Source of the DNA: Candidatus Rifleibacteriota bacterium
GTDB lineage: Bacteria > Muiribacteriota > Ozemobacteria > Ozemobacterales > Ozemobacteraceae
NCBI GenBank assembly: GCA_905236675.1
Contig: CAJOND010000011.1
Coordinates: 1 to 64,000, forward strand
Length of the DNA stretch: 64,000 nucleotides
Direction of reading: 5' to 3'
The notes below the pieces were generated by a model. That model saw only the letters and a program-made list of their open reading frames with translations, had not been told where the DNA came from and did not search any database. Positions 54,337-63,840 of this stretch are shown piece by piece. Made by a program: the position numbers and the translations under genes. Position 1 is the first letter of the stretch, and each line of letters begins with the position of its first letter.

Positions 54337-54400
54337 CTTCTGTTGTAACTTTTATACTCTTTTATTAATAAGAAAAAAAAGAAAAATAGGATAAAAAAAA

Positions 54401-54426
54401 GCCCAGTCTCACGACTGGGCTTTTTT
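54401..54426. terminator. Bidirectional intrinsic terminator
   Basis: GCCCAGTC (54401-54408) TCAC GACTGGGC (54413-54420), A-run before and T6 after, between two convergent genes. Confidence 0.9.
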
Positions 54427-54437
54427 ATCAGAAGATA

Positions 54438-57371
54438 TTATTCATCACCAATAGCAATTATACTTGCACCAGCATCACCATCAGTTACTTCTTCTGGTAA
54501 GTCAGTAACATTGGCTTCATTGATTTCTTCGTCAACGTCAATAACAATAACATTACCACTTTCGTCAACGCTATCAGCTCTAATTCCGTCTTCAGCGAAG
54601 ATACCTTCATCTTCTGGATCAATAGTAAGAGTCAAATTAGAGAAATCTGAATCTTCTTCAATCAACTTCTTATAATCTTTTACAAGTGTTTTGTAATCAG
54701 TCATAAAGTTGTTAAGTGTATCAAGAACAGCTTGTGGATGATATTCATCATTCTTCCAGGTGATGAACCACCAGCTATTATGACCAGTATTAGAATCATC
54801 AGCAGCTTTAGCAAATTTATCAATTTCTTTCTTATAAAGTTTGTTATATTTATCTAATTCTTTATAAGCAGGATAAATATCGCTTAACCAATCAAGGAAT
54901 CCACCACCGTCAACATTTAGGAATTTATTTTCCTTAAGATATTCATTAAATGACTTATTAGTGAATTCACTATCAAAATTATCTAATGCATCCTGTTTTT
55001 CATCATATAGGTCTTGCATTAAAGAAGCCATATCAAGATTCTTCTTTATACCATCAAGAAGAAGAACACATTTATCACCCTGATCAGCAATACCGCGTGG
55101 GTCTAATGTCAAAGCAGCATTGATATCATTCCAATAGTAATTAACAATATTCTTTGGAGTCAATTCCTTTTCGCCACCAGGGAATTGTGATGGAGCACAC
55201 CAATTATTGAAAGCTTCGAGTTTTCTAAGCTTTTTATAAATATCTTTACCCTTTGATTTATCGTTCTTAGCAGTTGCTAACTGGCAGTAACCAACCAATG
55301 TCTTCAAATGAGTTACCAAACCTTCGCTACCTTTGCTCTTGTCAAGTGACTTCTTGAGAGCCTTCATTTCATCAGTAACATTTTCTGTAAATTTCTTAAC
55401 TTCCTTAGTCATTGGAGCAATCAAATTGCGGAAGTACATCATTTCTTTAACTCCAACGAAGAAAGCATCTGCATTGAAAGCCTGGAGTAACAAATCATCA
55501 GACCATCTATCGGTATCGTAATCTACCAATGGGATATAGTTGAATGGAGACTGTTCAATTCTCAAACCTATTGCACGATAGAAGTCGTTGTTATTTGGCT
55601 GAATATCTTTGCTAACAATCTTCTTGTTAGAAGTAAGCCATCTCTGATATCTCTTAATTAAGGTAAAATCTGGGTTAAACCATACTTTTGGATAGTTATA
55701 TTTAGCTTGAGTTTTATTATATTCGTTAGATTTGATCTTGTCGCCAATCCAGCTTACATAAGTCATTGGATTCAAAGCATGACCAACTTTGCCCCAGAAA
55801 CCACGATTTTCAGCTCTAACAGATTCTTCTTCTGTTGGTTTCCATGACATATAATCAGCTTTTGTTTTCCACAAATCTAAGAGATCGCTGTTGCCTAAAT
55901 CAGGTTCTTTGAAAACAGCACGGTTGTAATAACTAGTTACAACACCCTGTTTTTCCATTTCGATATAAACTCTGGCACTTATAGCTTCATTAGATTTATC
56001 ATCGTAATAGCTATTTTCATTTTTGTTAGCAGATTCGAAAGATCTAGCATTTGCTTTGAAATCATCGCCATACTGTCTTTCAAAAAGAACATAGCAGGCT
56101 GATTTTTCATCATAAGTCAAATCATCTCTGTTTTCATAATAAGACTTAAATTCTGGATCGCTCTGATACAAATACCAATAAGAATTTTTATAAGCAGCTT
56201 TCCATCTCTTGTTATATTCACCGAACTGGTCAGCAATAGCAGTCAAACAAGTCCATATCAATGCACAAATTGATACTATAGTGCCAACTGGGAAAGCACA
56301 GAACATAGCGATTAATGAAGCAACACCAAATATTAAACTAGCAACATTCTTTACTAATGTGTAAGAAACTCTACCAACTTGTCTGTCTTCAGATTTAGCT
56401 AATTCATAAGAATCAAGTGCAATACCGATAATTGTTAAACCAATACCGATAGAGGTAGCAATACCTTTTGAATCTTTTATTATAGCACCTCTATTGTCAA
56501 TCTTGTTTTCTGCACTAAGGTGTTCATTGAATTTCTTAAGAGCAGCTTTATATCCGTCCTTCTTAGAAAGACCGGTCTTTCTAGCAACCCAACGCCAATA
56601 CTGAACAGTACTAACAGAACCATCAGCAAGATTTTTCCAACCTAACGGAGGATGCATCATAGAAATAAAATCAAGTGTAGTACCAATACCTTTACCAATG
56701 GTTTTACTATAGAATTTACCAATTGATTTGAAACCTTTGGCAAGATTTCCTTTTTTCTTTATTATTTTACTGATTTTATCACTAAGTTTCTTTAACCCAG
56801 TAACTTTAGCAATAAAAGTACCAGCTAAAGCTGCTTTATTAGCAGCAAACTGAATAGCCTGGAGATAATTTGGAGCATTTAAGGTACCGTGAACAAAGTT
56901 ACCTAATGTATTATAGAAAGAGAAAACATCAGTACAACCATCGTCCATGATTGCATAGGCACTAGAAATAGTGTTCATCCATTCGCCCCATGCAAAAGCA
57001 CCTTCGATAATTCTTATTTTTTCATTAACATCAGTAACTTCTTTACCATCTTTGTCGTAAATGGTAACTTCTTTTAACTGTTTTCTGCTTCTGCCTCTAA
57101 GGCTGTATAAATATTCTAGATAACCGTCTTCACCATTTGGAGACAAAGTCTTTTCTGGATCAAGAATCTGACTTAACTTTTCTGGATCTGTATTTTCATC
57201 CAATTCAGTTTCTTCTTCTTCTTGTTCGTCAAGCTGTTCAACCTGAGCATCTGTATCTTCAGAGTCTGGGGCAGAATTAGCATAAACCATGTTGACGGCA
57301 AACGGCTCGAAAGCCATTAAGAACGCCAGCAAGAAAACAATGAAATTTTTCATACCGCGTTGAAGCTTCAT
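54438..57371 (-). CDS. Large secreted protein with hydrophobic hairpin region, unknown
   Basis: About 977 residues. I chose the ATG at 57371 because TGGAGG lies 5 nt upstream; a further ATG at 57383 would include that site. A signal peptide of about 31 residues ('FIVFLLAFLMAFEPFAVNMV') is followed by an acidic linker (Glu/Asp-rich, about 40-80). A long mainly helical body has two hydrophobic stretches (about 304-325 'IATSIGIGLTIIGIALDSYE' and 340-382 'SLIFGVASLIAMFCAFPVGT' and onward), then aromatic-rich segments and an acidic C-terminal tail. Gly-rich hydrophobic hairpins of this kind occur in secreted membrane-active proteins such as polymorphic toxins, but no toxin domain is recognised. 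An inverted repeat precedes the gene. Surface or secreted role inferred. Confidence 0.72.
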   Translation of the reverse strand: MKLQRGMKNFIVFLLAFLMAFEPFAVNMVYANSAPDSEDTDAQVEQLDEQEEEETELDENTDPEKLSQILDPEKTLSPNGEDGYLEYLYSLRGRSRKQLKEVTIYDKDGKEVTDVNEKIRIIEGAFAWGEWMNTISSAYAIMDDGCTDVFSFYNTLGNFVHGTLNAPNYLQAIQFAANKAALAGTFIAKVTGLKKLSDKISKIIKKKGNLAKGFKSIGKFYSKTIGKGIGTTLDFISMMHPPLGWKNLADGSVSTVQYWRWVARKTGLSKKDGYKAALKKFNEHLSAENKIDNRGAIIKDSKGIATSIGIGLTIIGIALDSYELAKSEDRQVGRVSYTLVKNVASLIFGVASLIAMFCAFPVGTIVSICALIWTCLTAIADQFGEYNKRWKAAYKNSYWYLYQSDPEFKSYYENRDDLTYDEKSACYVLFERQYGDDFKANARSFESANKNENSYYDDKSNEAISARVYIEMEKQGVVTSYYNRAVFKEPDLGNSDLLDLWKTKADYMSWKPTEEESVRAENRGFWGKVGHALNPMTYVSWIGDKIKSNEYNKTQAKYNYPKVWFNPDFTLIKRYQRWLTSNKKIVSKDIQPNNNDFYRAIGLRIEQSPFNYIPLVDYDTDRWSDDLLLQAFNADAFFVGVKEMMYFRNLIAPMTKEVKKFTENVTDEMKALKKSLDKSKGSEGLVTHLKTLVGYCQLATAKNDKSKGKDIYKKLRKLEAFNNWCAPSQFPGGEKELTPKNIVNYYWNDINAALTLDPRGIADQGDKCVLLLDGIKKNLDMASLMQDLYDEKQDALDNFDSEFTNKSFNEYLKENKFLNVDGGGFLDWLSDIYPAYKELDKYNKLYKKEIDKFAKAADDSNTGHNSWWFITWKNDEYHPQAVLDTLNNFMTDYKTLVKDYKKLIEEDSDFSNLTLTIDPEDEGIFAEDGIRADSVDESGNVIVIDVDEEINEANVTDLPEEVTDGDAGASIIAIGDE

Positions 57372-57390
57372 ATAAACCTCCAATAATATA

Positions 57391-57407
57391 ACACTTTAGT
57401 AAAGTGT
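57391..57407 (-). promoter_or_regulatory. Inverted repeat in the leader of the secreted-protein gene
   Basis: ACACTTT (57391-57397) AGT AAAGTGT (57401-57407), a perfect 7-bp palindrome 20 nt before the start codon. It could be an operator, or a hairpin close to the ribosome binding site. Confidence 0.4.
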
Positions 57408-57518
57408 ACCTTATAAAAAATACTTATCAGTTTAAGTATAACAAATAGAACGAAAAATCGGAATATTTTTTTCCATTTTTATACTTTTTTTTTAAAGAAA
57501 AGTTTTTTTATTTTTATA

Positions 57519-57557
57519 TCAAAAAAAAGCAATGCTATAAACATTGCTTTTTTTTGA
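57519..57557. terminator. Intrinsic terminator downstream of the Clp-type gene
   Basis: The stem TCA8GCAATG (57519-57534) pairs with CATTGCT8GA (57542-57557) around CTATAAA. It lies between the stop of the minus-strand Clp gene and the start region of the next minus-strand gene. Confidence 0.75.
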
Positions 57558-57661
57558 TACAGAAATATAAGATATAAGATTTAAGATTTTAAGACATAAA
57601 GATTATCCTTCGTTCTTCATCCTTCATCCTTCATCCTTTATTCTTCATTCTTCTATCTTCC
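57558..57661 (-). repeat. Low-complexity repeat after the Clp-type gene
   Basis: AAGATATAAGATTTAAGATT-type and CTTCATCCTTCATCCTTCAT-type tandem units, the same class as 6701-6835 and 44222-44280. Confidence 0.65.
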
Positions 57662-59128
57662 TCATTCCATTTCTGTTGGATTAGTCGGTTCTTTCTTTTT
57701 TGATTTTTTAGTAGGCTTTTTTGGAGCTTCAAGCTGAAGAGGTTCTTCTACTTTAGCTTCTTTAACTTCTATTTTTCCTACTACTCTAAAAGAAGTACAT
57801 TCATCTCCGTCTTCATCTTTTCCAACTTCGGCAAGAATATCATCACCCTTATTGAAATCTCCTTTAAGGATTTGTTCCGCAAGAGGATTTTCAATATATC
57901 TCTGAATGGTTCTTCTCAAAGGTCTTGCGCCATATTTAAGGTCTGTACCTTTGTCTACAAGCCAATTCTTTAATTCATCTGTAAAATTCAGATGCATATT
58001 CAAAGCATCAATTCTTGTCGACACTTCTTTTAATAATATGCTCAGAATTTGCAGGTTGTCGTTTTTGTCCAGCTGTCTGAAAACAATAACATCGTCTATA
58101 CGGTTAAGAAATTCTGGTGGGAAACTCTTTTCGAGACTCTTTCTAGTAATCTTAACCTTCTTATCATGAGAAAGATCATCCAGTTTTTCGGTTGTCTTAC
58201 CTGCAGTTGTATCTACAACTCTAAAGCCAGGTTTAGTTTCTTCCGTAGTAATATCAGAAACCCCAATATTAGTAGTTAGAATAATAATGGTTTCTCTAAA
58301 ACTAACGGTTTCTCCTTTGCTGTCGGTAAGAATACCTTCGTCTAGCAATTGAAGCAAAAGATTATGAACTTTTTCATGAGCTTTTTCTATTTCGTCAAAT
58401 ACAACAACACCATTAGGTTTGTTTTTGACAGCTTCTGTAAGGTAGCCACCTTCGCTATGACCAATATATCCGGGAGGAGCTCCTATAAGTTTAGCATATT
58501 CATGGCTCATTGCATATTCAGAACAGTCTATTCTTACTATATCATTTTCACTGCCTGTCATAAATTCGCATAGAGCTTTAGCTAATTCAGTCTTCCCAAC
58601 ACCGGTTTGACCAACAAAAATAAAACTACCTACAGGTCTTTTCGGATTTTTCAAACCAACTTTAGCTTTACGTATAGCTTGCGCAACTGCCGTAACAGCT
58701 TCATCTTGACCAACTATGCGTTTCCGCAAATGTTCTTCTATACCAAGAAAACGGTCTTGATTTGTAGTTTTTTCACCTTCAGCATTTAAGACAGGAATAG
58801 AAGAGCCAGAGGCCTCTTGTTCATCAATTTGAATTGTTACTTCTTTGATGTCTAGCGAAGGATTGACTTTTACACAGAGATTGTAAAGTTCTTGTTCTAT
58901 TATTTCTCCAAGAAGCGGATACTCATTGTTGCCAAAAACCAAAGGAGCTATTTCATCCAGATAATTGACTACAGAAGCATTGATAATAAGCCGCTTATAG
59001 GATTTTTTATCAGTAATCTTTACATTTTTAAAAAGCTGCTGCTTTTGTTCAGGTGTAAAAGCCCTGATTGAAACGAAGCGATCTAGTGATTCACAGAATT
59101 TCATTTTGATTCCTACGGTGGAATCCAT
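57662..59128 (-). CDS. Single-ring Clp-type AAA+ ATPase (ClpA/ClpB D2-like)
   Basis: 488 residues. One AAA+ module of the ClpA/ClpB/ClpC D2 class: 'RKRIVGQDEAVTAVAQAIRK', Walker A GQTGVGKT (173-180), pore loop GYIGHSEGG (220-228), Walker B VVVFDEIE (241-248), sensor 1 'IILTTNIG' and the C-terminal D2-small domain ('LKYGARPLRRTIQRYIENPL'). The first ring and the Clp_N domain are missing; residues 1-125 form an unrelated helical domain. The C-terminus is Lys/Pro/Glu-rich. It probably unfolds specific proteins; no ClpP gene is near and I see no ClpP-binding loop. The start ATG has a perfect AGGAGG. It is transcribed away from the TPR-GspE group. Confidence 0.88.
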   Translation of the reverse strand: MDSTVGIKMKFCESLDRFVSIRAFTPEQKQQLFKNVKITDKKSYKRLIINASVVNYLDEIAPLVFGNNEYPLLGEIIEQELYNLCVKVNPSLDIKEVTIQIDEQEASGSSIPVLNAEGEKTTNQDRFLGIEEHLRKRIVGQDEAVTAVAQAIRKAKVGLKNPKRPVGSFIFVGQTGVGKTELAKALCEFMTGSENDIVRIDCSEYAMSHEYAKLIGAPPGYIGHSEGGYLTEAVKNKPNGVVVFDEIEKAHEKVHNLLLQLLDEGILTDSKGETVSFRETIIILTTNIGVSDITTEETKPGFRVVDTTAGKTTEKLDDLSHDKKVKITRKSLEKSFPPEFLNRIDDVIVFRQLDKNDNLQILSILLKEVSTRIDALNMHLNFTDELKNWLVDKGTDLKYGARPLRRTIQRYIENPLAEQILKGDFNKGDDILAEVGKDEDGDECTSFRVVGKIEVKEAKVEEPLQLEAPKKPTKKSKKKEPTNPTEME

Positions 59129-59158
59129 GAGAACCCTCCTAGGGGTACATTTTCCCCA

Positions 59159-59188
59159 TTGACAAGTAAACTGTTAATAGATTACATT
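59159..59188 (+). promoter_or_regulatory. Candidate promoter of the TPR-GspE operon
   Basis: Perfect TTGACA (59159-59164), 18-nt spacer, TACATT (59183-59188), 45 nt before the start codon at 59233. The -10 box is weak. Confidence 0.4.
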
Positions 59189-59232
59189 TATTGTATCACT
59201 AAATATAATAACAAGGCAATACCTATAAAAAT

Positions 59233-60657
59233 ATGAACTCTAAAGAATCAGAAGAAATTTTTGACCGTGGTATAAACTATTTCAGAGCAGGTTTTTATTC
59301 ATCAGCACTCAATGAATTTTATCAAGTTAAGAAAATTTCACCAGACTATCCTAACATTGACTATATTATTGAAGCTGCTATTAAAAAGAACAATGAAGTT
59401 GCTGGACAAATAAGCAACTTTATTGAAGAGAACTTCGACAAGGAAATTCAAGAGCTTTCAGAAGAATTAAACATTGAAAACTCTTCACACCTAGGACCTA
59501 AAGTTCAGCATCTTTTGAAACAGGGTAAGTACAATGAAGCTTTAAAAGAACTTAAAGTTGCCGAATCAATTATCCCAGATTCAAGACCTTTGCTAATGCT
59601 TTTAGGTAATACATATAGAAGACTAGGTATGTTCGAGGAAGCAGAACAGGTTTTAAAACGAGCTAGAGTAATATATCCAGACGATAGCGAACTACTAAAT
59701 AATTTAGGTAATATTTTCCTGGCCAAAGGAATGTATTCAGAAGCAGAAGAAGCATATAGAACAGCTATGCGGAATATGCATGAAGATCCTAGAATGTTGA
59801 ACAATCTTGGAGTTCTCCGTATGCAAACCAATAACTTAGATGATGCTGAAAATCTTTTTAGAAAAGCTTCAAAATTAAGTCCGCAATGGAAAACTCCTCA
59901 AAAAAATCTTGAACATCTCGCAAAACGTATAGAAATATTAGAAAAAAACATTGACGAAATAAGAGATGAATATCACAAACATCCAGACTATTTGGATATA
60001 GGTCTTAATCTCGGCAAAAATCTATTTTTCAGAGGGTTTTACTCCGAAGCAAAAAGCTTATTTAAAAACATTCTAAAAAAGAATCCCAAACTTTTAGCCG
60101 CATGGTTTTATTTAGCATCTATTTATGAAATTAATAAAAACTATGATGATGCGATTGACTGTTTTGTAGAAATGGTCAAAATGGCCGAAAAAACAGATAC
60201 ATCTGAATATAGAAATTATGAAAATCTTATAAACCAAGGTTTCGTTGAAGAAGCAGTTACCGAATTAAAAAAAATTGCAGTTATAGAACTTGACATTGCA
60301 TCAAGTAGAATTAATATTGGTATAAAATATTTTGAAGATTGTCTTTGGACAGATGCTTTAAGACACTTTGAAGAAGCTATACGAATCAATAATAGTTATC
60401 CTGATGCTTACTACTGGACCGCTCTAACTTTAATCCAACTGAAAAAAGGAACTAAGGCAAAAGAGTTATTGGCAAAAGCTATAGAATTAAATCCTTCCTA
60501 TGCTGATGCTTATTTTCAAATGGGTCTCCTTTTGAAAAACAGAGCGAAAAGACAAGCAACTGAATATTTTAGGAAAGCTTTAACGTTGAATCTTCGACCA
60601 TCTTTTGTTAAAATAATAGAACAATTTTTTAAAGAAGAAAAAATTGAGTTAAAATAA
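59233..60657 (+). CDS. TPR-repeat protein upstream of the GspE-type ATPase
   Basis: 474 residues, all TPR repeats ('GKYNEALKELKVAESIIPDS', 'GMFEEAEQVLKRARVIYPDD', 'GMYSEAEEAYRTAMRNMHED', 'LWTDALRHFEEAIRINNSYP') with no signal peptide or membrane segment, hence cytoplasmic. TPR proteins of this sort accompany type IV pilus systems (for example PilF-type proteins, which unlike this one are exported). The stop is 19 nt before the GspE-type gene, so they share a transcript and probably a complex. No Shine-Dalgarno sequence precedes the ATG. Confidence 0.85.
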   Translation: MNSKESEEIFDRGINYFRAGFYSSALNEFYQVKKISPDYPNIDYIIEAAIKKNNEVAGQISNFIEENFDKEIQELSEELNIENSSHLGPKVQHLLKQGKYNEALKELKVAESIIPDSRPLLMLLGNTYRRLGMFEEAEQVLKRARVIYPDDSELLNNLGNIFLAKGMYSEAEEAYRTAMRNMHEDPRMLNNLGVLRMQTNNLDDAENLFRKASKLSPQWKTPQKNLEHLAKRIEILEKNIDEIRDEYHKHPDYLDIGLNLGKNLFFRGFYSEAKSLFKNILKKNPKLLAAWFYLASIYEINKNYDDAIDCFVEMVKMAEKTDTSEYRNYENLINQGFVEEAVTELKKIAVIELDIASSRINIGIKYFEDCLWTDALRHFEEAIRINNSYPDAYYWTALTLIQLKKGTKAKELLAKAIELNPSYADAYFQMGLLLKNRAKRQATEYFRKALTLNLRPSFVKIIEQFFKEEKIELK

Positions 60658-60676
60658 TTAGTCGAGTTAATTAGAT

Positions 60677-63600
60677 ATGGATCAAGCGACATTTAAACAA
60701 TCTTTTCCTGCTTTTCCAATAGACGAGGAATCAATAAACACTCTTAAACTTTTGTTAGTGAAAGATGAAGTGTCAACTGAAGAAGAACTAAATAAACTGC
60801 GAAGTGATTCTCAAACAAGCCTTGATTTTGTTGAAGCTGTATCCAAATTGGATAAAGTCACTCCAGAACTCTTAGCTAATATAGAATCAGAAATACTTAA
60901 AGTTCCATTTATTAGATTAGATGAAACCCAAATAACCAACGAAATATTTAAATTAATTGATGTAAAACTTATTAAAAGTCGTAAAGTAATTCCCATCAAG
61001 ATAAATGGTGCTGAATTACTCGTTGGTACAGTATCTCCAGCAGATTCGTCTATTTTGACCGGCTTGCATCCATCTATGGCTATTAAGCCAGCAAAAGTTT
61101 TAGCAGACAAATTAGAAGCTAAAATTTCCCAATTAACAGGTGTCAAAACATCTAAAAAAAAGCAACAGAGAAAAAGACTTGGCGACATTTTAGTAGAATC
61201 CAATTACTGTAAATCAGAACAAATTGATGAATCCTTAAAGAAAGCAAAAGAACAAAAATTACGATTAGGCGCTTATCTTGTAAAAAATGGAATAGTGACT
61301 AATAAACAATTGTCTATTGCTTTGTCTAAACAATATGATATTCCGTTCATAGATCTTGACGAAAGTCTCGTAGACCCAGTAGTTGGAAGTCTTTTAACTC
61401 AAAAATTCTGCCAAGACCATATTCTCTGCCCTGTTAAGAAGGAAAATGGCAAACTTGTTCTTGCTATGACTGACCCGACAGATATTATCACTATTGACCA
61501 GATCGAAATGATGACAGGAATGAGAGTTTCTCCTGTTGTTAGTTCTGAACTTTCGATATTCGCTTCCTTAGATAAACTTTTTGGAGAAAATGTAGATACC
61601 TTGGCTGATGCTATTGGAGGTCCAGACGATAAGAAAGACGATGATGAAGGTTTAGGAGATCTAAATGAAAATGATGCTCCTATTATTAAGCTTGTCAATT
61701 TAATTTTGACTCAGGCTGTTGTCATGAACGTTTCTGATATACATATCGAAATATATGAAAATGAATTTCGTATAAGATTCAGACAGGATGGAACAATGAA
61801 GCTATTCATGACTCCGGCAAGAGCAGCTCATTCAGGCTTGGTCAGCCGTATTAAAGTTATGTCTAACCTTGATATAGCTGAAACAAGAAGACCCCAGGAC
61901 GGACGTATAAAACTAACAATGCAAGACCGTAAGATAGACCTTCGTGTATCTTGTATACCCTGTGTCTGGGGCGAAAAGATAGTTATGAGAATCTGCGACC
62001 AGGGTAACTTAAAAGTTGACCTTAAAGACCTTGGTTTTGAACCATTTGTTTTAGATAAGTTCATGGCTGGAGTTCAGTCTCCAAATGGTATTGTTCTGGT
62101 TACTGGTCCAACAGGTTCAGGTAAAACAACAACACTTTATTCTTCATTGTTCTTGTTGAACAAACCGACAGAAAATATTATGACAGCAGAAGACCCTGTA
62201 GAATACAACCTTATGGGGATTAACCAAGTTCAGTGTCATGCTGATATAGGTCTGGACTTTTCTGCTGCATTGCGTTCATTCTTGCGTCAAGACCCTGACG
62301 TAATCATGCTTGGAGAAATTCGTGACTTTGAAACAGCTAATATTGCTATTAAAGCAGCTTTAACAGGTCACTTGGTTATTTCCACTCTACATACAAACGA
62401 TGCTCCAGCAACAGTTGCCCGTTTGTTGAATATGGGGATAGAACCTTTCTCTCTATCTTCTTCTCTGCGTATTGTTCAAGCCCAGCGTCTTGTTAAAAGA
62501 ATTTGTAAATCTTGCGCAGAAGAATACAAACCAGAACCAGATCTTTTACAATCTCTTAATATAAATCAAAAGACTCTTGAAAGATTAAGATTAGCAGACC
62601 AATACAGTATAGACACACTTATGTTTAAAAAAGGAAAAGGATGTCCTGACTGTGACAATACCGGCTTAAAAGGAAGACAGGGAATTTATGAAGTTCTTGA
62701 AATAACCCAGGAATTCAGAGAACTAATCGAAAGAAATGCCAATACAGAAGAAATGCGTCGTCAAGCTATAAAAGACGGTATGCTTTCTTTACGTGAATCT
62801 GCCTTATACAAACTTATTACAGGTAGAACTACCGTTAGCGAAGTTGTTGGAACAACAGTAGATTCTGGTGGCCGTGAAGATGAAGAAGAAAATAAAAAGC
62901 CCAAAATGGCTGAAGAATCTAACGAAAAAACTATGGCCGCTTCACAAAAAGCTAAAGAAAAAGCTGCCGAAAAAGCAAAACTGGAAGCACCCCAACCAAT
63001 GCTTATGCTTACAGATGCTTCTACAGCAAGTATTGCAAATGTTGACGCTTTAACCAAAGAATTGCATGAATTTAACAGCATACTTGCAAAAGTTTCTGCT
63101 GTTCAAACTTCAAGCGAAAGTTCATCAAGTCAAAATCTCAAAGTTAGTGATGCTATTCTGAGAAACAATATCACAGCTCCATTAAATGCAATAAAAGCAT
63201 ACGCATCCAAAACTGACGAAGCAGCAAAAGTATTGCCTATTATACAAGCTCAAGGGCAAAAGATGGAACATAATGTTAAAAACCTCATCTCACAGTTCTC
63301 AGAATTTGCTCCAAAAGTTGAAAAATTACAGATTAACCAGCTTGTTGAAAAAGAAATATTCAATAATGTAAAGAGTCATGTTGTAACAGCAAGACTTCTT
63401 TCAGGTGTAAAGGAAATAGGCAAAAATCTCAAACTTTCAAAGAATTTACCTCAGAATCTCCCGCCAATAAATGTTGATATAGAAGCTTTTTCAACTATTG
63501 TTTCCAATGTATTTATCAATTCTCTAATTGGACTTGGCTCCAAAGGCGGAGAAATAAAAGTTGTAACAAGATTGAAACCCAAAACCAATAATGTCGTAGA

Positions 63601-63808
63601 ACTTGTGATATTTGATAATGGTACAGGTATTCCTGTTGAAAAACAGAAGAATTTATTCAAACCATTTGATTGTGCCGGTAAAAACTCTTTAGGTCTTGGA
63701 TTGGCGGTTGCCCAAAAATTATTACACGCTCTCAAGGGAAATATCACAATAAAAAGCACTCCTAACACCAGTACTCTCGTTTCTATTGAATTGCCAGCCG
63801 CGGCATAA
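60677..63808 (+). CDS. PilB/GspE-type secretion ATPase fused to a histidine-kinase-like ATPase module
   Basis: 1,043 residues. Residues 1-310 hold two GspE N-terminal-type domains ('KRLGDILVESNYCKSEQIDE', 'KLVLAMTDPTDIITIDQIEM'). The hexameric ATPase core follows: Walker A GPTGSGKT (477-484), Walker B 'DVIMLGEIRD', His box 'LTGHLVISTLHTNDAPAT' and the zinc tetracysteine CKSC...CPDC. This core drives assembly of a type IV pilus or type II pseudopilus at the inner membrane. After an Ala/Glu/Lys-rich linker (about 725-780) a second module begins with 'LRNNITAPLNAI' (828-839), a HisKA-like dimerisation segment with Asn830 where the phospho-acceptor His is expected. A GHKL ATPase follows: N-box from D934, G1 D980NGTGI, F-box 'LFKPF', G2 G1006LGLG. 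The fusion is rare, so regulation of pilus ATPase activity by a kinase-like domain is my inference. Confidence 0.9.
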   Translation: MDQATFKQSFPAFPIDEESINTLKLLLVKDEVSTEEELNKLRSDSQTSLDFVEAVSKLDKVTPELLANIESEILKVPFIRLDETQITNEIFKLIDVKLIKSRKVIPIKINGAELLVGTVSPADSSILTGLHPSMAIKPAKVLADKLEAKISQLTGVKTSKKKQQRKRLGDILVESNYCKSEQIDESLKKAKEQKLRLGAYLVKNGIVTNKQLSIALSKQYDIPFIDLDESLVDPVVGSLLTQKFCQDHILCPVKKENGKLVLAMTDPTDIITIDQIEMMTGMRVSPVVSSELSIFASLDKLFGENVDTLADAIGGPDDKKDDDEGLGDLNENDAPIIKLVNLILTQAVVMNVSDIHIEIYENEFRIRFRQDGTMKLFMTPARAAHSGLVSRIKVMSNLDIAETRRPQDGRIKLTMQDRKIDLRVSCIPCVWGEKIVMRICDQGNLKVDLKDLGFEPFVLDKFMAGVQSPNGIVLVTGPTGSGKTTTLYSSLFLLNKPTENIMTAEDPVEYNLMGINQVQCHADIGLDFSAALRSFLRQDPDVIMLGEIRDFETANIAIKAALTGHLVISTLHTNDAPATVARLLNMGIEPFSLSSSLRIVQAQRLVKRICKSCAEEYKPEPDLLQSLNINQKTLERLRLADQYSIDTLMFKKGKGCPDCDNTGLKGRQGIYEVLEITQEFRELIERNANTEEMRRQAIKDGMLSLRESALYKLITGRTTVSEVVGTTVDSGGREDEEENKKPKMAEESNEKTMAASQKAKEKAAEKAKLEAPQPMLMLTDASTASIANVDALTKELHEFNSILAKVSAVQTSSESSSSQNLKVSDAILRNNITAPLNAIKAYASKTDEAAKVLPIIQAQGQKMEHNVKNLISQFSEFAPKVEKLQINQLVEKEIFNNVKSHVVTARLLSGVKEIGKNLKLSKNLPQNLPPINVDIEAFSTIVSNVFINSLIGLGSKGGEIKVVTRLKPKTNNVVELVIFDNGTGIPVEKQKNLFKPFDCAGKNSLGLGLAVAQKLLHALKGNITIKSTPNTSTLVSIELPAAA

Positions 63809-63840
63809 TGATTGACTGCTTTGCTTAAAAAGGAGATTTT

